Of a stretch of DNA of 64,000 nucleotides, positions 1-7,820 are shown one piece after another. The stretch is from positions 1 to 64,000 of the forward strand of contig CAZWFN010000009.1 in the NCBI GenBank assembly GCA_964633205.1, in the 5' to 3' direction. Position 1 is the stretch's first letter. Each line of letters starts with the position of its first letter. Source of the stretch: CAYVQE01 sp964633205. GTDB taxonomy: Bacteria; Myxococcota; B64-G9. The notes beneath the pieces are model-generated. The model had not been told where the DNA came from. It saw nothing but the letters and a program-made list of their open reading frames with translations, and ran no database searches. The position numbers and the translations under genes were made by a program.

Positions 1-75
1 ATTTCCCTCCTGGCCCGGCAGCTAGACGTAGCGCTGTTTTGCTGACAGCGCGGATACCTCGTCCAGCCACGGCCC

Positions 76-104
76 TTGTCAAGCGGCCCGAAAAGCCCTA
101 TATT
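76..104 (+). promoter_or_regulatory. Predicted sigma70-type promoter of ssrA
   Basis: TTGTCA (76-81) and TATATT (99-104) are separated by 17 bp, close to the housekeeping consensus. Initiation is expected near 111, giving a precursor with a 5' leader of about 50 nt that would be trimmed to the mature tmRNA 5' end at 164, as is usual for this RNA. No other -35/-10 pair of similar quality lies before the gene. Confidence 0.65.
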
Positions 105-163
105 GTGAATGGTTCTTTGACAGGGTAGCTCGGCCGTGGCATCCGAGTCCCTGCTGGTGTTAT

Positions 164-506
164 GGGGGCGACCTGGTTTCGACAGGGATGCGAAGGCCAG
201 AGGCGCATGTCGAGGTCCCGGAACCTCGTAAAAACCGGGAAACCCAATATCTGCCGACTCACCGATGCAGATGGCGGCGTAAGTCCGCCCGTTCGCCCGA
301 CCTTTTCCTGGGGGGTCGGTGCGGGCGACAAACACCAGGATAGCGTCCGTGCAGAGTACCCGATCTGCGCGACACGCGAAACTGAACGGGGACCCTCCAA
401 GAGAAGCCCGCCCGTGGGCGTCTCTTGGTGAGCCGAACGCGGGCTAAACATGTAGTGGCTCTGGTCGGGACATTTCTGGACGCGGGTTCGATTCCCGCCG
501 CCTCCA
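164..506 (+). ncRNA. ssrA: Transfer-messenger RNA (tmRNA)
   Basis: tmRNA rescues stalled ribosomes and adds a degradation tag to the unfinished protein. The 5' end GGGGGCG (164-170) pairs with CGCCTCC (499-505) as a 7-bp acceptor stem. This includes the G-U wobble at the third pair that alanyl-tRNA synthetase recognises. The 5' part has the conserved CTGGTTTCGAC block and the 3' end has a GGTTCGATTCC T-arm. The length of 343 nt is normal for a one-piece tmRNA. The discriminator base is A506. CCA is not encoded, since TCC follows, so it must be added after transcription. A tag frame ends in TAA at 280-282. Confidence 0.96.
238..282 (+). other. tmRNA tag-peptide reading frame
   Basis: Reading back from the TAA at 280-282, the frame gives the tag GNPISADSPMQMAA with GGA (238-240) as the likely resume codon. 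The upstream context, GTAAAAACCG, resembles the A-rich stretch before the resume codon in other tmRNAs. The tag ends in two alanines, as protease-recognised tags do, but Met replaces the usual Leu before them and Gly replaces the usual Ala at the resume position. The exact resume codon is inferred. Confidence 0.6.
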
Positions 507-614
507 TCCTTCGCTCTCAGCTACGCTGAGAGCTATCCACCTCCGCTACGCTACGGCGGACAGGCGGCTGGCAGGCCAATATTGCTACCCGAGTTACCCG
601 AGGAGCGAAGGATG
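505..614. repeat. 12-bp inverted repeat bounding a unit at the tmRNA 3' end
   Basis: CATCCTTCGCTC (505-516) is the exact reverse complement of GAGCGAAGGATG (603-614). The left arm begins on the last acceptor-stem base and includes the discriminator A of the tmRNA. Inside lies a perfect hairpin, GCTCTCAGC and GCTGAGAGC (513-521 and 525-533) with a 3-nt loop. The unit therefore abuts the mature end of ssrA with no spacer. The hairpin could help 3'-end formation, but no T-tract follows it. Confidence 0.6.
533..607 (+). repeat. Dispersed-type repeat, copy 1
   Basis: This 75-nt unit starts CTATCCACCTCCGCTACG and ends GTTACCCGAGGAGCG. It matches 666-729 exactly, except that it carries an extra 11 nt in the middle (about 557-567). 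It is followed by an 18-nt block, TAGCCTTGGCGAAGGCGG (622-639), which recurs at 755-772. The block lies between GCCCGCC (614-620) and GGCGGGC (635-641), so it can form a hairpin. Confidence 0.8.
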
Positions 615-665
615 CCCGCCATAGCCTTGGCGAAGGCGGGCTCGTCAAGCGTGCTTCGCTGAGAC

Positions 666-729
666 CTATCCACCTCCGCTACGCTACGGCTGGCAGGCCA
701 ATATTGCTACCCGAGTTACCCGAGGAGCG
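666..729 (+). repeat. Dispersed-type repeat, copy 2
   Basis: This 64-nt second copy of the unit at 533-607 lacks the 11-nt internal insert and is otherwise identical. Both copies are preceded by a short self-complementary CTGAG or CGCT stretch and followed by a GC-rich palindrome and the shared block TAGCCTTGGCGAAGGCGG. The two copies lie between the tmRNA and the GIY-YIG gene. Confidence 0.8.
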
Positions 730-737
730 GAGACTGC

Positions 738-773
738 GGCGGACTAGTCCGCCGTAGCCTTGGCGAAGGCGGA
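738..773. repeat. Overlapping palindromes abutting the nuclease stop codon
   Basis: GGCGGACTAGTCCGCC (738-753) is a perfect 16-nt palindrome. Its right half, TCCGCC (748-753), can pair instead with GGCGGA (768-773) across the shared block at 755-772. Two mutually exclusive hairpins are thus possible. The block ends two bases before the stop codon of the minus-strand nuclease gene, so it would lie in the 3' untranslated region of that mRNA. Confidence 0.7.
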
Positions 774-775
774 AG

Positions 776-1021
776 CTAGACTCCAAAATGCCTCCGTGCG
801 AACGCCCTCCCCGACCCCGATTTCAGATAACGTTCGAATCCCCTGGCGGCTTCCTCGTTGCGAAAGGCGAAAAAGGCTGCGTAGCGCCAGGGCTGGTACG
901 GCCGGGTGTGATCACACTTGCCTGAGTTATGCGCCTCGAGTCTGCGATCGAGGTTTCTGGTGAATCCCACATACCGCCGCCCCGGCACCCCCACACTCTC
1001 CAAAATATAAGCGTAGAACAC
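776..1021 (-). CDS. Small GIY-YIG nuclease family protein (URI type)
   Basis: The 81-residue protein is the size of stand-alone URI-type GIY-YIG domains. It shows a YAYI strand near residues 3-6 and YVG about 13 residues later (the GIY and YIG positions). Further motifs are LDRRLEAHN with the expected catalytic Arg, and GFERYLKSGSG with the metal-binding Glu. The start is placed at GTG 1021 because AGGAGGT lies 6 nt upstream. An in-frame ATG at 1084 would add a Gly-rich tail and has no such site. Members of this family may cut DNA, but the role of these small proteins is generally unknown. The stop codon touches a block of palindromic repeats, which suggests a link between nuclease and repeats. 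Confidence 0.85.
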   Translation of the reverse strand: MFYAYILESVGVPGRRYVGFTRNLDRRLEAHNSGKCDHTRPYQPWRYAAFFAFRNEEAARGFERYLKSGSGRAFARRHFGV

Positions 1022-1254
1022 AGCCCCACCTCCTCCACCGCCACCCGCTACAAGATCGAGACCAACCCACTCCCAAGCCCCCAAGCACCCAATTCAACGG
1101 CAGCTCCCACGAATCAACCGCCACCCGCCCCGGCCCGAACTCCGGACACCCTGTCCGGATTCCGGGCACCGGGCGCACGGCGCAGCGGCAACGACAGGCA
1201 CCAACCCGCTGCAACATGCCGGCACGCGGCGCCACGGCTTCGAATGACACACGG

Positions 1255-1404
1255 GGCCGGGCGGCGGATGTCGTTGGGGATCCCGGGGGCCGGAGGGAAG
1301 TTGGTGAAGCCGGCCGAGTACGGCAGCAGCGACAGCTTGGAGATGGCCTGCTCCGAGTCCAGGAAGGTGGCCTCGCCGGTGGAGTCGTCCTGGATGCCGT
1401 ACAG
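1255..1404 (-). pseudogene. Gene remnant with coding character, family unknown
   Basis: On the minus strand from about 1404 one frame reads as protein-like sequence, including LYGIQDDSTGEATF and PYSAGFTNFPPAPGIP. It has the GC-rich third positions typical of genes in this window. A TGA lies in frame just upstream (about 1408-1410), and there is no start codon or ribosome site. Beyond about 1255 the frame loses protein-like composition. It appears to be a short internal fragment of a lost gene. The family was not recognised. Confidence 0.4.
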
Positions 1405-1497
1405 GTGTCACGGAGACAGTTGGGGAACGAGTTGGATCGATCCAGAATCTCCCACCACCATGTGGCTGATTTCCCAGATCAGTCGCGAGGTCAAGGA

Positions 1498-1584
1498 AGA
1501 CCGGCGGATTCAAGCGGAGTCGTAGTCATCTACGTCGCCCCTGGCGGGACCGCAAAAACCGCGGAGCATTGAATCCGCCGGTCT
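1498..1584. repeat. 87-nt element with perfect 16-bp inverted ends
   Basis: AGACCGGCGGATTCAA (1498-1513) is exactly complementary to TTGAATCCGCCGGTCT (1569-1584), with 55 nt between. The interior holds a smaller hairpin, CGTAG-TCAT-CTACG (1521-1534). No T-run follows, so it is not a standard terminator. A miniature inverted-repeat (MITE-like) element or a structured RNA would both fit. Confidence 0.55.
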
Positions 1585-1670
1585 GACGGCGAAGCCGGGC
1601 CTGCGAGCTTTGCGAGCGGTTCTCGGTCCGCAGAGATCGCGGCTGAGGTGGGAAATCAGGGGGCGCACCA

Positions 1671-3161
1671 TCAGCCCGCTCGCCGGGAGACCTCTTGCAG
1701 CACGCGGCCCAGCGCCTGGGCCGTCTCCTTGCCCAGGCCCTCCATCTTGAACGCCAGCGGGCCGATGCTCAGCGAGCTGCTCAAAAAGCCCTTCTTGGAT
1801 TGCGTGGCCTCAGACACCCGGGCGAAGGCGAACCGGTGGCCGGGCCCGCCGCGCTGGCGGGCGTACAAGCCGCGATCGGTGAACAGCAGGCCGACCTGGC
1901 CCTGGGCGCTTCCGGCGAGCAGGATCAGGGCCTGGGGATTTTCCTCCGGCGGTAGCAGTTGACCGAACCCATCCATGAAGCGCTCGATCTGCTCGCTGGT
2001 CAACCGGTCGGCCAGGAAAACCGCTGGGTCGTTGCAGGGCTCGAGGTGGTAGCGCAGCAGCTCGCCTACCGGATCCGGCTTGGCATCCGGTTGTAGCTCG
2101 GCCCGGGCGCAGGGGTCTTCCCAGACCTCGCGCCGGGCGGCCAGCAGCTCTTCGAGGTAGGAGCGAATCCAGGCCAGCTGCGCCGACCGGGGCTCGGCCT
2201 GGACGCGGTAGCTCAGCCCCGGCCCGCGCAAGCTCAGCAGGCCGGCCTTTTCGTCCCAGCCCAGATCCTCGATCGCGCCCACGTTGAACAGGGCGGTCTT
2301 CTTGAGCTTGCGGGCCAGCGACATCTGGCCGCGCTCGATCCCGATCTTGCCGGTCACCCGCTGGCCGCCGTGGACCAGCTCGGCCTTGGCCCGGGGTTGA
2401 GCGCACAACAGCGACAGGGCCCAGGGAGCGGAGAACAGGCGCTCGGGCAGGCGGTCGTAGTCGATGTTGGCCTGGGCGTCGCGCAACAGCTCGACCAGCT
2501 GCACCAATTCACGCACCGGGCAAACCGCCACCAGCGGCAAGCTGGGCTCCGGCTGGGGATAGGGCTTCTCGGCATAGCGCGGTCCGAGCACCAGCCGCAG
2601 CTGCGGATTGAGGTGAACCAGCTTCGGCAACAGGCCGCCTTCGGAGCGGACGTCGATCTCCAGGTCCAGGCAGGCCTGCCGGGAGCCATCGTAGACCGGC
2701 ATGATGGCCGCCAGCCCGGCCAGCGGCAATGACAGCGCCGGCATCAGATCCGGGAAGGTGAGCTCGGCCAGCCGGCGCCGCAGCGCCATGATGGCGCTGT
2801 CCTTTTTGGGGAAGTAGCGCGCGGCCCGCTCGCGGTCCAGGGGCTGGCGGCGCAGCAGGCACTCGACCAGATAACCGGTGGCGGTGGCCAGATCGCGATC
2901 CTGGCCCACTTCGGGAACCCGCAGGAAGAACAGCAACCGCTCGTTGGTCGTGCACAGCACACCGCGCTCCTGGCGCCCTTTGGGCTCGCCCTCGATGCGC
3001 GGTGTCATCTCGGCGATGCGGGTATCGAGCAACTGCTCTTGCTCGGGCAGATTGACCAGCATGTCGATGCCCGGCACCTCGCGCAGGTGGTCGGCCAGGT
3101 TCATCAGCTCGGCACGACTGAACTCGGTGGTCTGATCTGGGCTCACGATCTCGCCTCTCAC
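1671..3161 (-). CDS. Conserved-looking protein of unknown function
   Basis: This 496-residue soluble protein has no signal peptide or membrane segment, and no known family was recognised. The last 90 residues (LILLAGSAQGQVGLLFTDRGLY and on) look like a small beta-rich domain of the bacterial PH-like kind, which is a weak suggestion only. The start GTG at 3161 overlaps the stop of the upstream HEAT-repeat gene by 4 nt, so the two are probably translationally coupled. An alternative GTG at 3146 follows an AGAGG site. It is the last gene of a four-gene minus-strand operon containing an M49-like peptidase and a FadL-type barrel. Confidence 0.8.
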   Translation of the reverse strand: MRGEIVSPDQTTEFSRAELMNLADHLREVPGIDMLVNLPEQEQLLDTRIAEMTPRIEGEPKGRQERGVLCTTNERLLFFLRVPEVGQDRDLATATGYLVECLLRRQPLDRERAARYFPKKDSAIMALRRRLAELTFPDLMPALSLPLAGLAAIMPVYDGSRQACLDLEIDVRSEGGLLPKLVHLNPQLRLVLGPRYAEKPYPQPEPSLPLVAVCPVRELVQLVELLRDAQANIDYDRLPERLFSAPWALSLLCAQPRAKAELVHGGQRVTGKIGIERGQMSLARKLKKTALFNVGAIEDLGWDEKAGLLSLRGPGLSYRVQAEPRSAQLAWIRSYLEELLAARREVWEDPCARAELQPDAKPDPVGELLRYHLEPCNDPAVFLADRLTSEQIERFMDGFGQLLPPEENPQALILLAGSAQGQVGLLFTDRGLYARQRGGPGHRFAFARVSEATQSKKGFLSSSLSIGPLAFKMEGLGKETAQALGRVLQEVSRRAG

Positions 3162-4243
3162 TGGGCCGGCGTTGCAGCAGCCCGGATGCGGGCCAGCGCA
3201 TTTCTGGCGGCCGCCTGGACGGTGGCCTCACTGTCGCGGGTGGCTTTGCGCAGCGCCGCGGTGGCGCCGCGGGCCGCCGGACCGATTCGGCCGAGGGCCC
3301 GGGCGGCCTGTTGGCGCAGGCGCGGAGCGCGTTCCGCGAGCATGGCGGCCAGCCGGGACACCGCTGGCTCCGCCGCCGGGCCGATTCGCGCCAGCACCAC
3401 CACCGCAGCCAGTCGGACCGCGGGATGGCGCTCTGCGGCCAGCAGGTTCATCAGCTGTGGTACGGCCGGGGCCGCGGCCCGGCCGAAGTGCCCCAGGGCC
3501 CGGGCAGCGGCACGGCAGCCGGTCGCATCGTCGCGCCCGGCGGCCTCGATCAGTACCGCCAGCGCGTCCGGGGCCCTACAGTCCATCTGCACCAAGGCGG
3601 CGGCGGCCTCGGGCGGGGTTTGATCGCGGCCGTCGCGTAGGATCTCGGCGATCTCTTCTTGGTGGTCGGCACAGTCCTCGCCGATGGCCGCCAGTCCGGC
3701 GTGGGCCCAGGCGCGCACCCTGGCATCTCGATCCCGCTCCGCCCGCTCCAGGGCGGCTTCGCTGCGCGGCGAGGCGATGCCGGCCAGGGCCTGAACGGCC
3801 GCCAGGCGCAGGTCGGGCTCGCTGGACGCCGCGACCTCTACCACCCGCGGCAGACCGGGCTCGGCCTCGCGGCCGAAGCGGCTGAGCACCTCGACCGCCT
3901 TGGCCCGCACCCGGGGGCTGGGATCGGCCAGAAAGGCGGCGATCTTGGGCGCGCTGGACGGCCCGGCCATGGCCAGCTGCTCGATCTGGCCGGCGCCGAT
4001 GCGGTCGGCGTGGCTGGCGTATGCCGACTCGGCCACCGCCTCGCCGTCGACCCGGTATCCCGAGTCGGCGATCTTCTCATCCCAGACGGCCGCTTGGTCG
4101 CCGCGCCGCTCGGCGGCCGTTGTCCTCTCTTGCGGCGGCTGGCGTCGCGGCTCGCGATCGGCGAACAGGCCGCAACCGGCCAGCGTCGCGGCCAGCAGAC
4201 CGATGCCCAGGCCGATTGTCGATGGGTGTCTTGCCATCTCCAC
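3158..4243 (-). CDS. HEAT-repeat lipoprotein
   Basis: The 361-residue protein begins with a signal peptide ending in a lipobox (LAGC at about residues 21-24), so it is probably an exported lipoprotein. From about residue 90 it is built of helical repeats of about 35 residues of the PBS-lyase/HEAT type, such as DPSPRVRAKAVEVLSRFG and HPAVRLAAVVVLARIG. Such repeats form a curved scaffold for protein binding. No catalytic residues are seen. It lies 18 nt after the barrel gene and overlaps the next gene by 4 nt. The start is GTG 4243, with an ATG two codons later as an alternative. Confidence 0.88.
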   Translation of the reverse strand: MEMARHPSTIGLGIGLLAATLAGCGLFADREPRRQPPQERTTAAERRGDQAAVWDEKIADSGYRVDGEAVAESAYASHADRIGAGQIEQLAMAGPSSAPKIAAFLADPSPRVRAKAVEVLSRFGREAEPGLPRVVEVAASSEPDLRLAAVQALAGIASPRSEAALERAERDRDARVRAWAHAGLAAIGEDCADHQEEIAEILRDGRDQTPPEAAAALVQMDCRAPDALAVLIEAAGRDDATGCRAAARALGHFGRAAAPAVPQLMNLLAAERHPAVRLAAVVVLARIGPAAEPAVSRLAAMLAERAPRLRQQAARALGRIGPAARGATAALRKATRDSEATVQAAARNALARIRAAATPAQ

Positions 4244-4261
4244 GCCCCGTGCCCGCTCGGT

Positions 4262-5662
4262 TCAGATGCGGACCTCCACTTGAAGCGAGACCGTGTCGAC
4301 CCCACCGCCGAACTGCGCGTTCTGCGGCGGATCCAGGATCGAGTTGTTCACCGTGTCCTTGAGGTACCAGTAGTGGTAGTAGGTCAGCGACAGCAGCCAA
4401 CGCTCGAACAGCAGGTAGCGGGCGCCAAAGGAGATGCCGGTCAGATCGGTAGTCGGCGAATCCAGGCTCTTGGTGCGGTTGGGTGCCGGCGATTCGTCGT
4501 AGGTCCAGCCGACCATCAGCTCCAGTGGCAGGCTGTCCGGCAGCGGCCGCACCAGCGCACCGGCCGACAGGGTCCACGAGTCCCTGTACTCCTTGGGTGT
4601 GATCATGGGGTTTTCCACCGCCGGGTCATCGCCGATGGCGACGTCGATCTCGTGGTCCATGACCTGCTCGTCGAAGGTCCGATAGAACCAGTGGCGATAC
4701 TCCGCGGCCAGATCCAGCTCGGGGATGACCGTCCAGTTCACCCCGACACCCAGCCCGGCCGGTATCTTCATGTGGGTCGTCTGGTCGTAGAGACCGACCA
4801 GTCCCTGGTCGCCGGTCAGGGCGAGCAGCACCGGGTCTTCCTCTTCGACGCCCGGCGGCAGCGAGAATTCGATGCTGCCATCCAGCGCGGCGTCGACCGG
4901 CGCCAGGAACACCAGGCCCAGGGTGAGCCCGTCGATCGGTTCGGCGGTCAGCCCGGCGTTCCAGTAGAACTTGTAATCTTCTCCGATCAGATGCAGCACG
5001 TAGTCGGCGGTCTCGTCGCCGTAGAGGTGCACGTTCTGCCAGCGCTTGCCTTCGATGCGCACGTACATCAGGCCCAGGCTGACGCCGAGGGTCAGCCAAT
5101 CCATTACACCCGGCAGGCGGTAGCCGGCCGACAGCGATCCCATACCGGCGACGAAGTAGGCCTCGGTGGCCATGTAGCGGGTGGGAGCGTCTTCGGGCAG
5201 GAAGGCGCCGATGAAGTCGGGCACGTAGACCGACAGCGCCACCACCGGCCCGCTGTCGAGGCCGAAGTCGCTGGCGGCGACGAACATGGGCATGGCGCCG
5301 AAGTAGCGGGTGGGCCGGTAGGTGCCCTCGAAGAAGCCGTCTTCGTCCACCGGGGTGTCGATGAAGTCCTCGCTGCCGTACCGCCCCTCTCCGCCTTCCC
5401 AGGCATGCAGCCGGGCCTCGATGTCGACGAAGGACAGGCCGCTCGACAGGTGCAGCCGAGTACCGTGCAGATCGGCCAGCCCGGCCGGGTTGTGGTAGAC
5501 CGCGCTCAGATCGTCGGGCTTGGCGATGGAGCACATCATGCCGGTCTTTTTCGAGCCCATCTCGATGATGGTGAACCCGCCCGCCCGCGCCATGGGGGAC
5601 AGCCCGAGCAGCGGTATGACCAACAACGCGTCTAAAGCGGCGGTTGTGAGCCGTCTGGACAA
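4262..5662 (-). CDS. FadL/OmpP1-type outer-membrane transport protein
   Basis: The 466-residue length is normal for the FadL family of outer-membrane channels for hydrophobic compounds. After the signal peptide the mature protein begins with a Gly-Phe-rich stretch (AGGFTIIEMGSK) and then AVYHNPAGLADL. The latter is the N-terminal signature of this family, in which an asparagine-proline-alanine-gly-leu segment follows the plug helix. The rest is rich in alternating aromatic and polar beta strands. The start is set at TTG 5662 because GGGAGG lies 5 nt upstream and this gives a good signal peptide. Upstream sequence in the same frame has no signal. The gene starts 11 nt after the M49-like gene. 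Confidence 0.82.
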   Translation of the reverse strand: MSRRLTTAALDALLVIPLLGLSPMARAGGFTIIEMGSKKTGMMCSIAKPDDLSAVYHNPAGLADLHGTRLHLSSGLSFVDIEARLHAWEGGEGRYGSEDFIDTPVDEDGFFEGTYRPTRYFGAMPMFVAASDFGLDSGPVVALSVYVPDFIGAFLPEDAPTRYMATEAYFVAGMGSLSAGYRLPGVMDWLTLGVSLGLMYVRIEGKRWQNVHLYGDETADYVLHLIGEDYKFYWNAGLTAEPIDGLTLGLVFLAPVDAALDGSIEFSLPPGVEEEDPVLLALTGDQGLVGLYDQTTHMKIPAGLGVGVNWTVIPELDLAAEYRHWFYRTFDEQVMDHEIDVAIGDDPAVENPMITPKEYRDSWTLSAGALVRPLPDSLPLELMVGWTYDESPAPNRTKSLDSPTTDLTGISFGARYLLFERWLLSLTYYHYWYLKDTVNNSILDPPQNAQFGGGVDTVSLQVEVRI

Positions 5663-5673
5663 GGCGGCCTCCC

Positions 5674-7704
5674 TCAGTAGCGGACGCTGTAGACGAAGCT
5701 GGCTTTGGGATGACGCAGCACCCGCTCGGCCACCTCCGCCCGGTGCATCAGGCCGGCGTGCTCGCCGGCGACGAAGTCGGCGACCAGGGTGGCGCCGGCG
5801 GTCCGGTCGCCGGTGGCCTTGATCCGGCCGATGTCGCGCATCAACCCGGTGACCGCTTCGGCGAAGCGCTCGAAGTGCACCTCGAAGCGGCCCCGGTCGC
5901 GGCCGTTGGCGGCTGGCCGATCGGCCTGCCACTCCAGAGCGCCGGCCCGGCTCAGGTAGCCGATGTGCACGGCGGCCACCTGGCTGTAAGGCTTGGGCCG
6001 GCCGCTGGCATCGACCATGCCCCGCGAGATGTGGCCGAAGCACCACTCCACCGCGTGCAGCCACACCCGGCGGGCGTCCTCTTCGCTCAGCAGGCCGCGG
6101 TCGCGCAAAAAGGCGACGAAGTACAGCGCGCCGGTCTGGGCCTTGAGTTCTTCGAGCACGGTGGCCAGCGCCCCGCCGAAGACGTCGCTGGGCCGCCGGC
6201 CGTCGATCTTGTAGTCCGAATGGGGGCCGAAGTTGTGGCTGGCCTCGTGCAGCACGATGTCCAGCAACCCCAGCCGCTCATCCTCGGTGTGGTAGCGCAG
6301 CGCCTCCGGGCTCAGCAGTGCCTCGGCCTTGGCGCGGGCGATGGCTCGCGAGTCGGGATCGGTGTACAGGTTGGACATGACCACGGTGCGGCCGCGGCCC
6401 TCCACGGCCACCGGGCCCCAGTTGGGTAGACTCTGGCCGATGGTGGCGCCGAGCGGCGATCGCGCATCGCCGGCGTTGAGGATGATGGCGATGAAGTCGG
6501 GCATGTGGATGCGCACCGACCGGGCGTCGTAGTCCGCTCCGATCAGGGCGGCCAGGTCGCGTTCCATCTCCTGGCGCAGGGGGGTGAGCTTCTGTTGCCA
6601 GTAGATCGAATCGGGGTCGATGCGGGCGAACGAGACGTGGAAGCCGGCCTTGCGGTTGCACGGCTCGAAGTAGACCTCATCGGGGCCGATGCGCAGGTAC
6701 CAGCGGCTGTTTGCGGCGTTCATGGCCGCCCAGGCCTCGTCGGCCGCCTGCCAATCCCCGTCGCGGAAGGCGGCCCCGGCGGCGCGCAGGTAACGGGCGA
6801 AGGCCGCCTCGTCCTCGCCCAGCAGCCCGGCGCAGTCGTCCAAGTGGCGGGCCACCCGCCGCATCCGCTCGCGGTAGGCCTGGTGGTAGGGCACCGCGAC
6901 CAGCGCCCCCTGGTCGTCGCGGCGGACCACGGTGAACGGGTCCAGCAGCTTCTCGGCCTGCGGCTGCTGTGCCAGGTTCTGGCAGAAGTCGGTCCCGTTT
7001 TGCAGATCGAGCGGATACAGGCCGGAGCGTTGCTCGGGAAAGCCGGGGCAGGCATTGCAGAAGGGATCGCCCTCGGTGGCCGGCGCCCGGCACCAGGGGC
7101 CCTGGTTGCGCCGGAACACCGCCCGGGCCAGGGTATCATCGGCCCGCACGCAGTCGCGCAGCACGTAGGAGCCGTTCTGCAGAGCGTAGAGTTCCTCGAT
7201 GATGCGGGCCGCGGCCGCGATGTGGCGCACCACCTCGTGGTCGAGCGCGGCGCTTCGATCGAGCTCGGTCAGCACCAGGGTGGGCCGGCCCTGGTCGAGT
7301 TCGGCCGCCAGGGCCGCCTGCCGGCGGCGTTCCACCAGGCGCCGTTGGAGACGATCGAACGCCGGTGTGAATCCGGTCTCGGTCACGAAGCGCTCCCGCT
7401 GCTGGACGACTCCGAGCAGGACCAGCTCACTCGGGTCCAGCCGGCCCGGGTTCTGCTCGTCCGCGGACCAAAACAACGGCACGTCGAGCTGGACTGCCAG
7501 CCGGTTGAAATCCGTCCGGCCCAACTGCGGGTCGAAAGTCGGCTCGACCGCGGGTTCGATCCCGGGTGCGGCGGTGGGTGCAGTGCTGGGCGCGGCCGCC
7601 GGCCGCGGGTCTGCGGGCCGGGTCTGTGCGCCGGCGCAGCCGAGCCCGAGCAGGGGCGCCAGGATCGGGATCAACTGCAAGCCGCTGGGGCCGGGCCGTC
7701 TCAT
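5674..7704 (-). CDS. M49-like zinc peptidase, lipoprotein
   Basis: The 676-residue protein has a lipobox signal peptide (LGLGC near residue 23). It carries an HEASH zinc site (residues 486-490) followed by EELKAQ (518-523). This spacing recalls the dipeptidyl-peptidase III-like (M49) group, where HExxGH or HExxH is followed by EExxAD. It differs in lacking the extra residue of HExxGH and in having Gln at the last position. The likely role is a periplasmic zinc peptidase anchored by lipid, with unknown substrate. ATG 7704 is chosen because GGAGG lies 6 nt before it. It is the first gene of the operon leading to the FadL-type barrel. A weak promoter, TTGTAT-17-AAGAAT, lies before it. Confidence 0.75.
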   Translation of the reverse strand: MRRPGPSGLQLIPILAPLLGLGCAGAQTRPADPRPAAAPSTAPTAAPGIEPAVEPTFDPQLGRTDFNRLAVQLDVPLFWSADEQNPGRLDPSELVLLGVVQQRERFVTETGFTPAFDRLQRRLVERRRQAALAAELDQGRPTLVLTELDRSAALDHEVVRHIAAAARIIEELYALQNGSYVLRDCVRADDTLARAVFRRNQGPWCRAPATEGDPFCNACPGFPEQRSGLYPLDLQNGTDFCQNLAQQPQAEKLLDPFTVVRRDDQGALVAVPYHQAYRERMRRVARHLDDCAGLLGEDEAAFARYLRAAGAAFRDGDWQAADEAWAAMNAANSRWYLRIGPDEVYFEPCNRKAGFHVSFARIDPDSIYWQQKLTPLRQEMERDLAALIGADYDARSVRIHMPDFIAIILNAGDARSPLGATIGQSLPNWGPVAVEGRGRTVVMSNLYTDPDSRAIARAKAEALLSPEALRYHTEDERLGLLDIVLHEASHNFGPHSDYKIDGRRPSDVFGGALATVLEELKAQTGALYFVAFLRDRGLLSEEDARRVWLHAVEWCFGHISRGMVDASGRPKPYSQVAAVHIGYLSRAGALEWQADRPAANGRDRGRFEVHFERFAEAVTGLMRDIGRIKATGDRTAGATLVADFVAGEHAGLMHRAEVAERVLRHPKASFVYSVRY

Positions 7705-7820
7705 CGGTGCCCTCCGGGTCGTTGCGTCGTGAGTCTGATCGGATCGAGATTCTTTCACAAGCGCCGGATGGATACAAGCGCAGGCGGAACGTTGGGGAGA
7801 GCCGGGAGGCGGCCGACCGT

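Larger units (their letters stand above)
1022..1670. other. Intergenic stretch without an intact gene
   Basis: This 649-nt stretch has no convincing intact gene. Parts of it (about 1000-1140) are richer in A and C than the flanking genes. It holds one coding-like remnant (1255-1404, minus) and one element with long inverted ends (1498-1584), both listed separately. With the repeats after ssrA it looks like an insertion-prone or decaying interval between ssrA and the operon that ends at 1671. Confidence 0.5.

Noticed and set aside
31..51. 7-bp inverted repeat GCGCTGT/ACAGCGC as an upstream terminator
   Set aside because: No T-run follows on either strand, so an intrinsic terminator is not supported.
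117..122. Consensus TTGACA as the -35 box of ssrA
   Set aside because: No -10 box lies at 16-18 bp, while the pair at 76-104 has good spacing and both boxes.
3659..5635. Long plus-strand open frame opposite the HEAT-repeat and FadL-type genes
   Set aside because: The opposite strand has a lipobox, repeats and a barrel with good starts, while this frame has no domain or ribosome site.
7551..7566. GGGTTCGATCCC stretch resembling a tRNA T-arm
   Set aside because: It lies inside the N-terminal part of the M49-like gene. No acceptor stem or anticodon arm could be placed around it.
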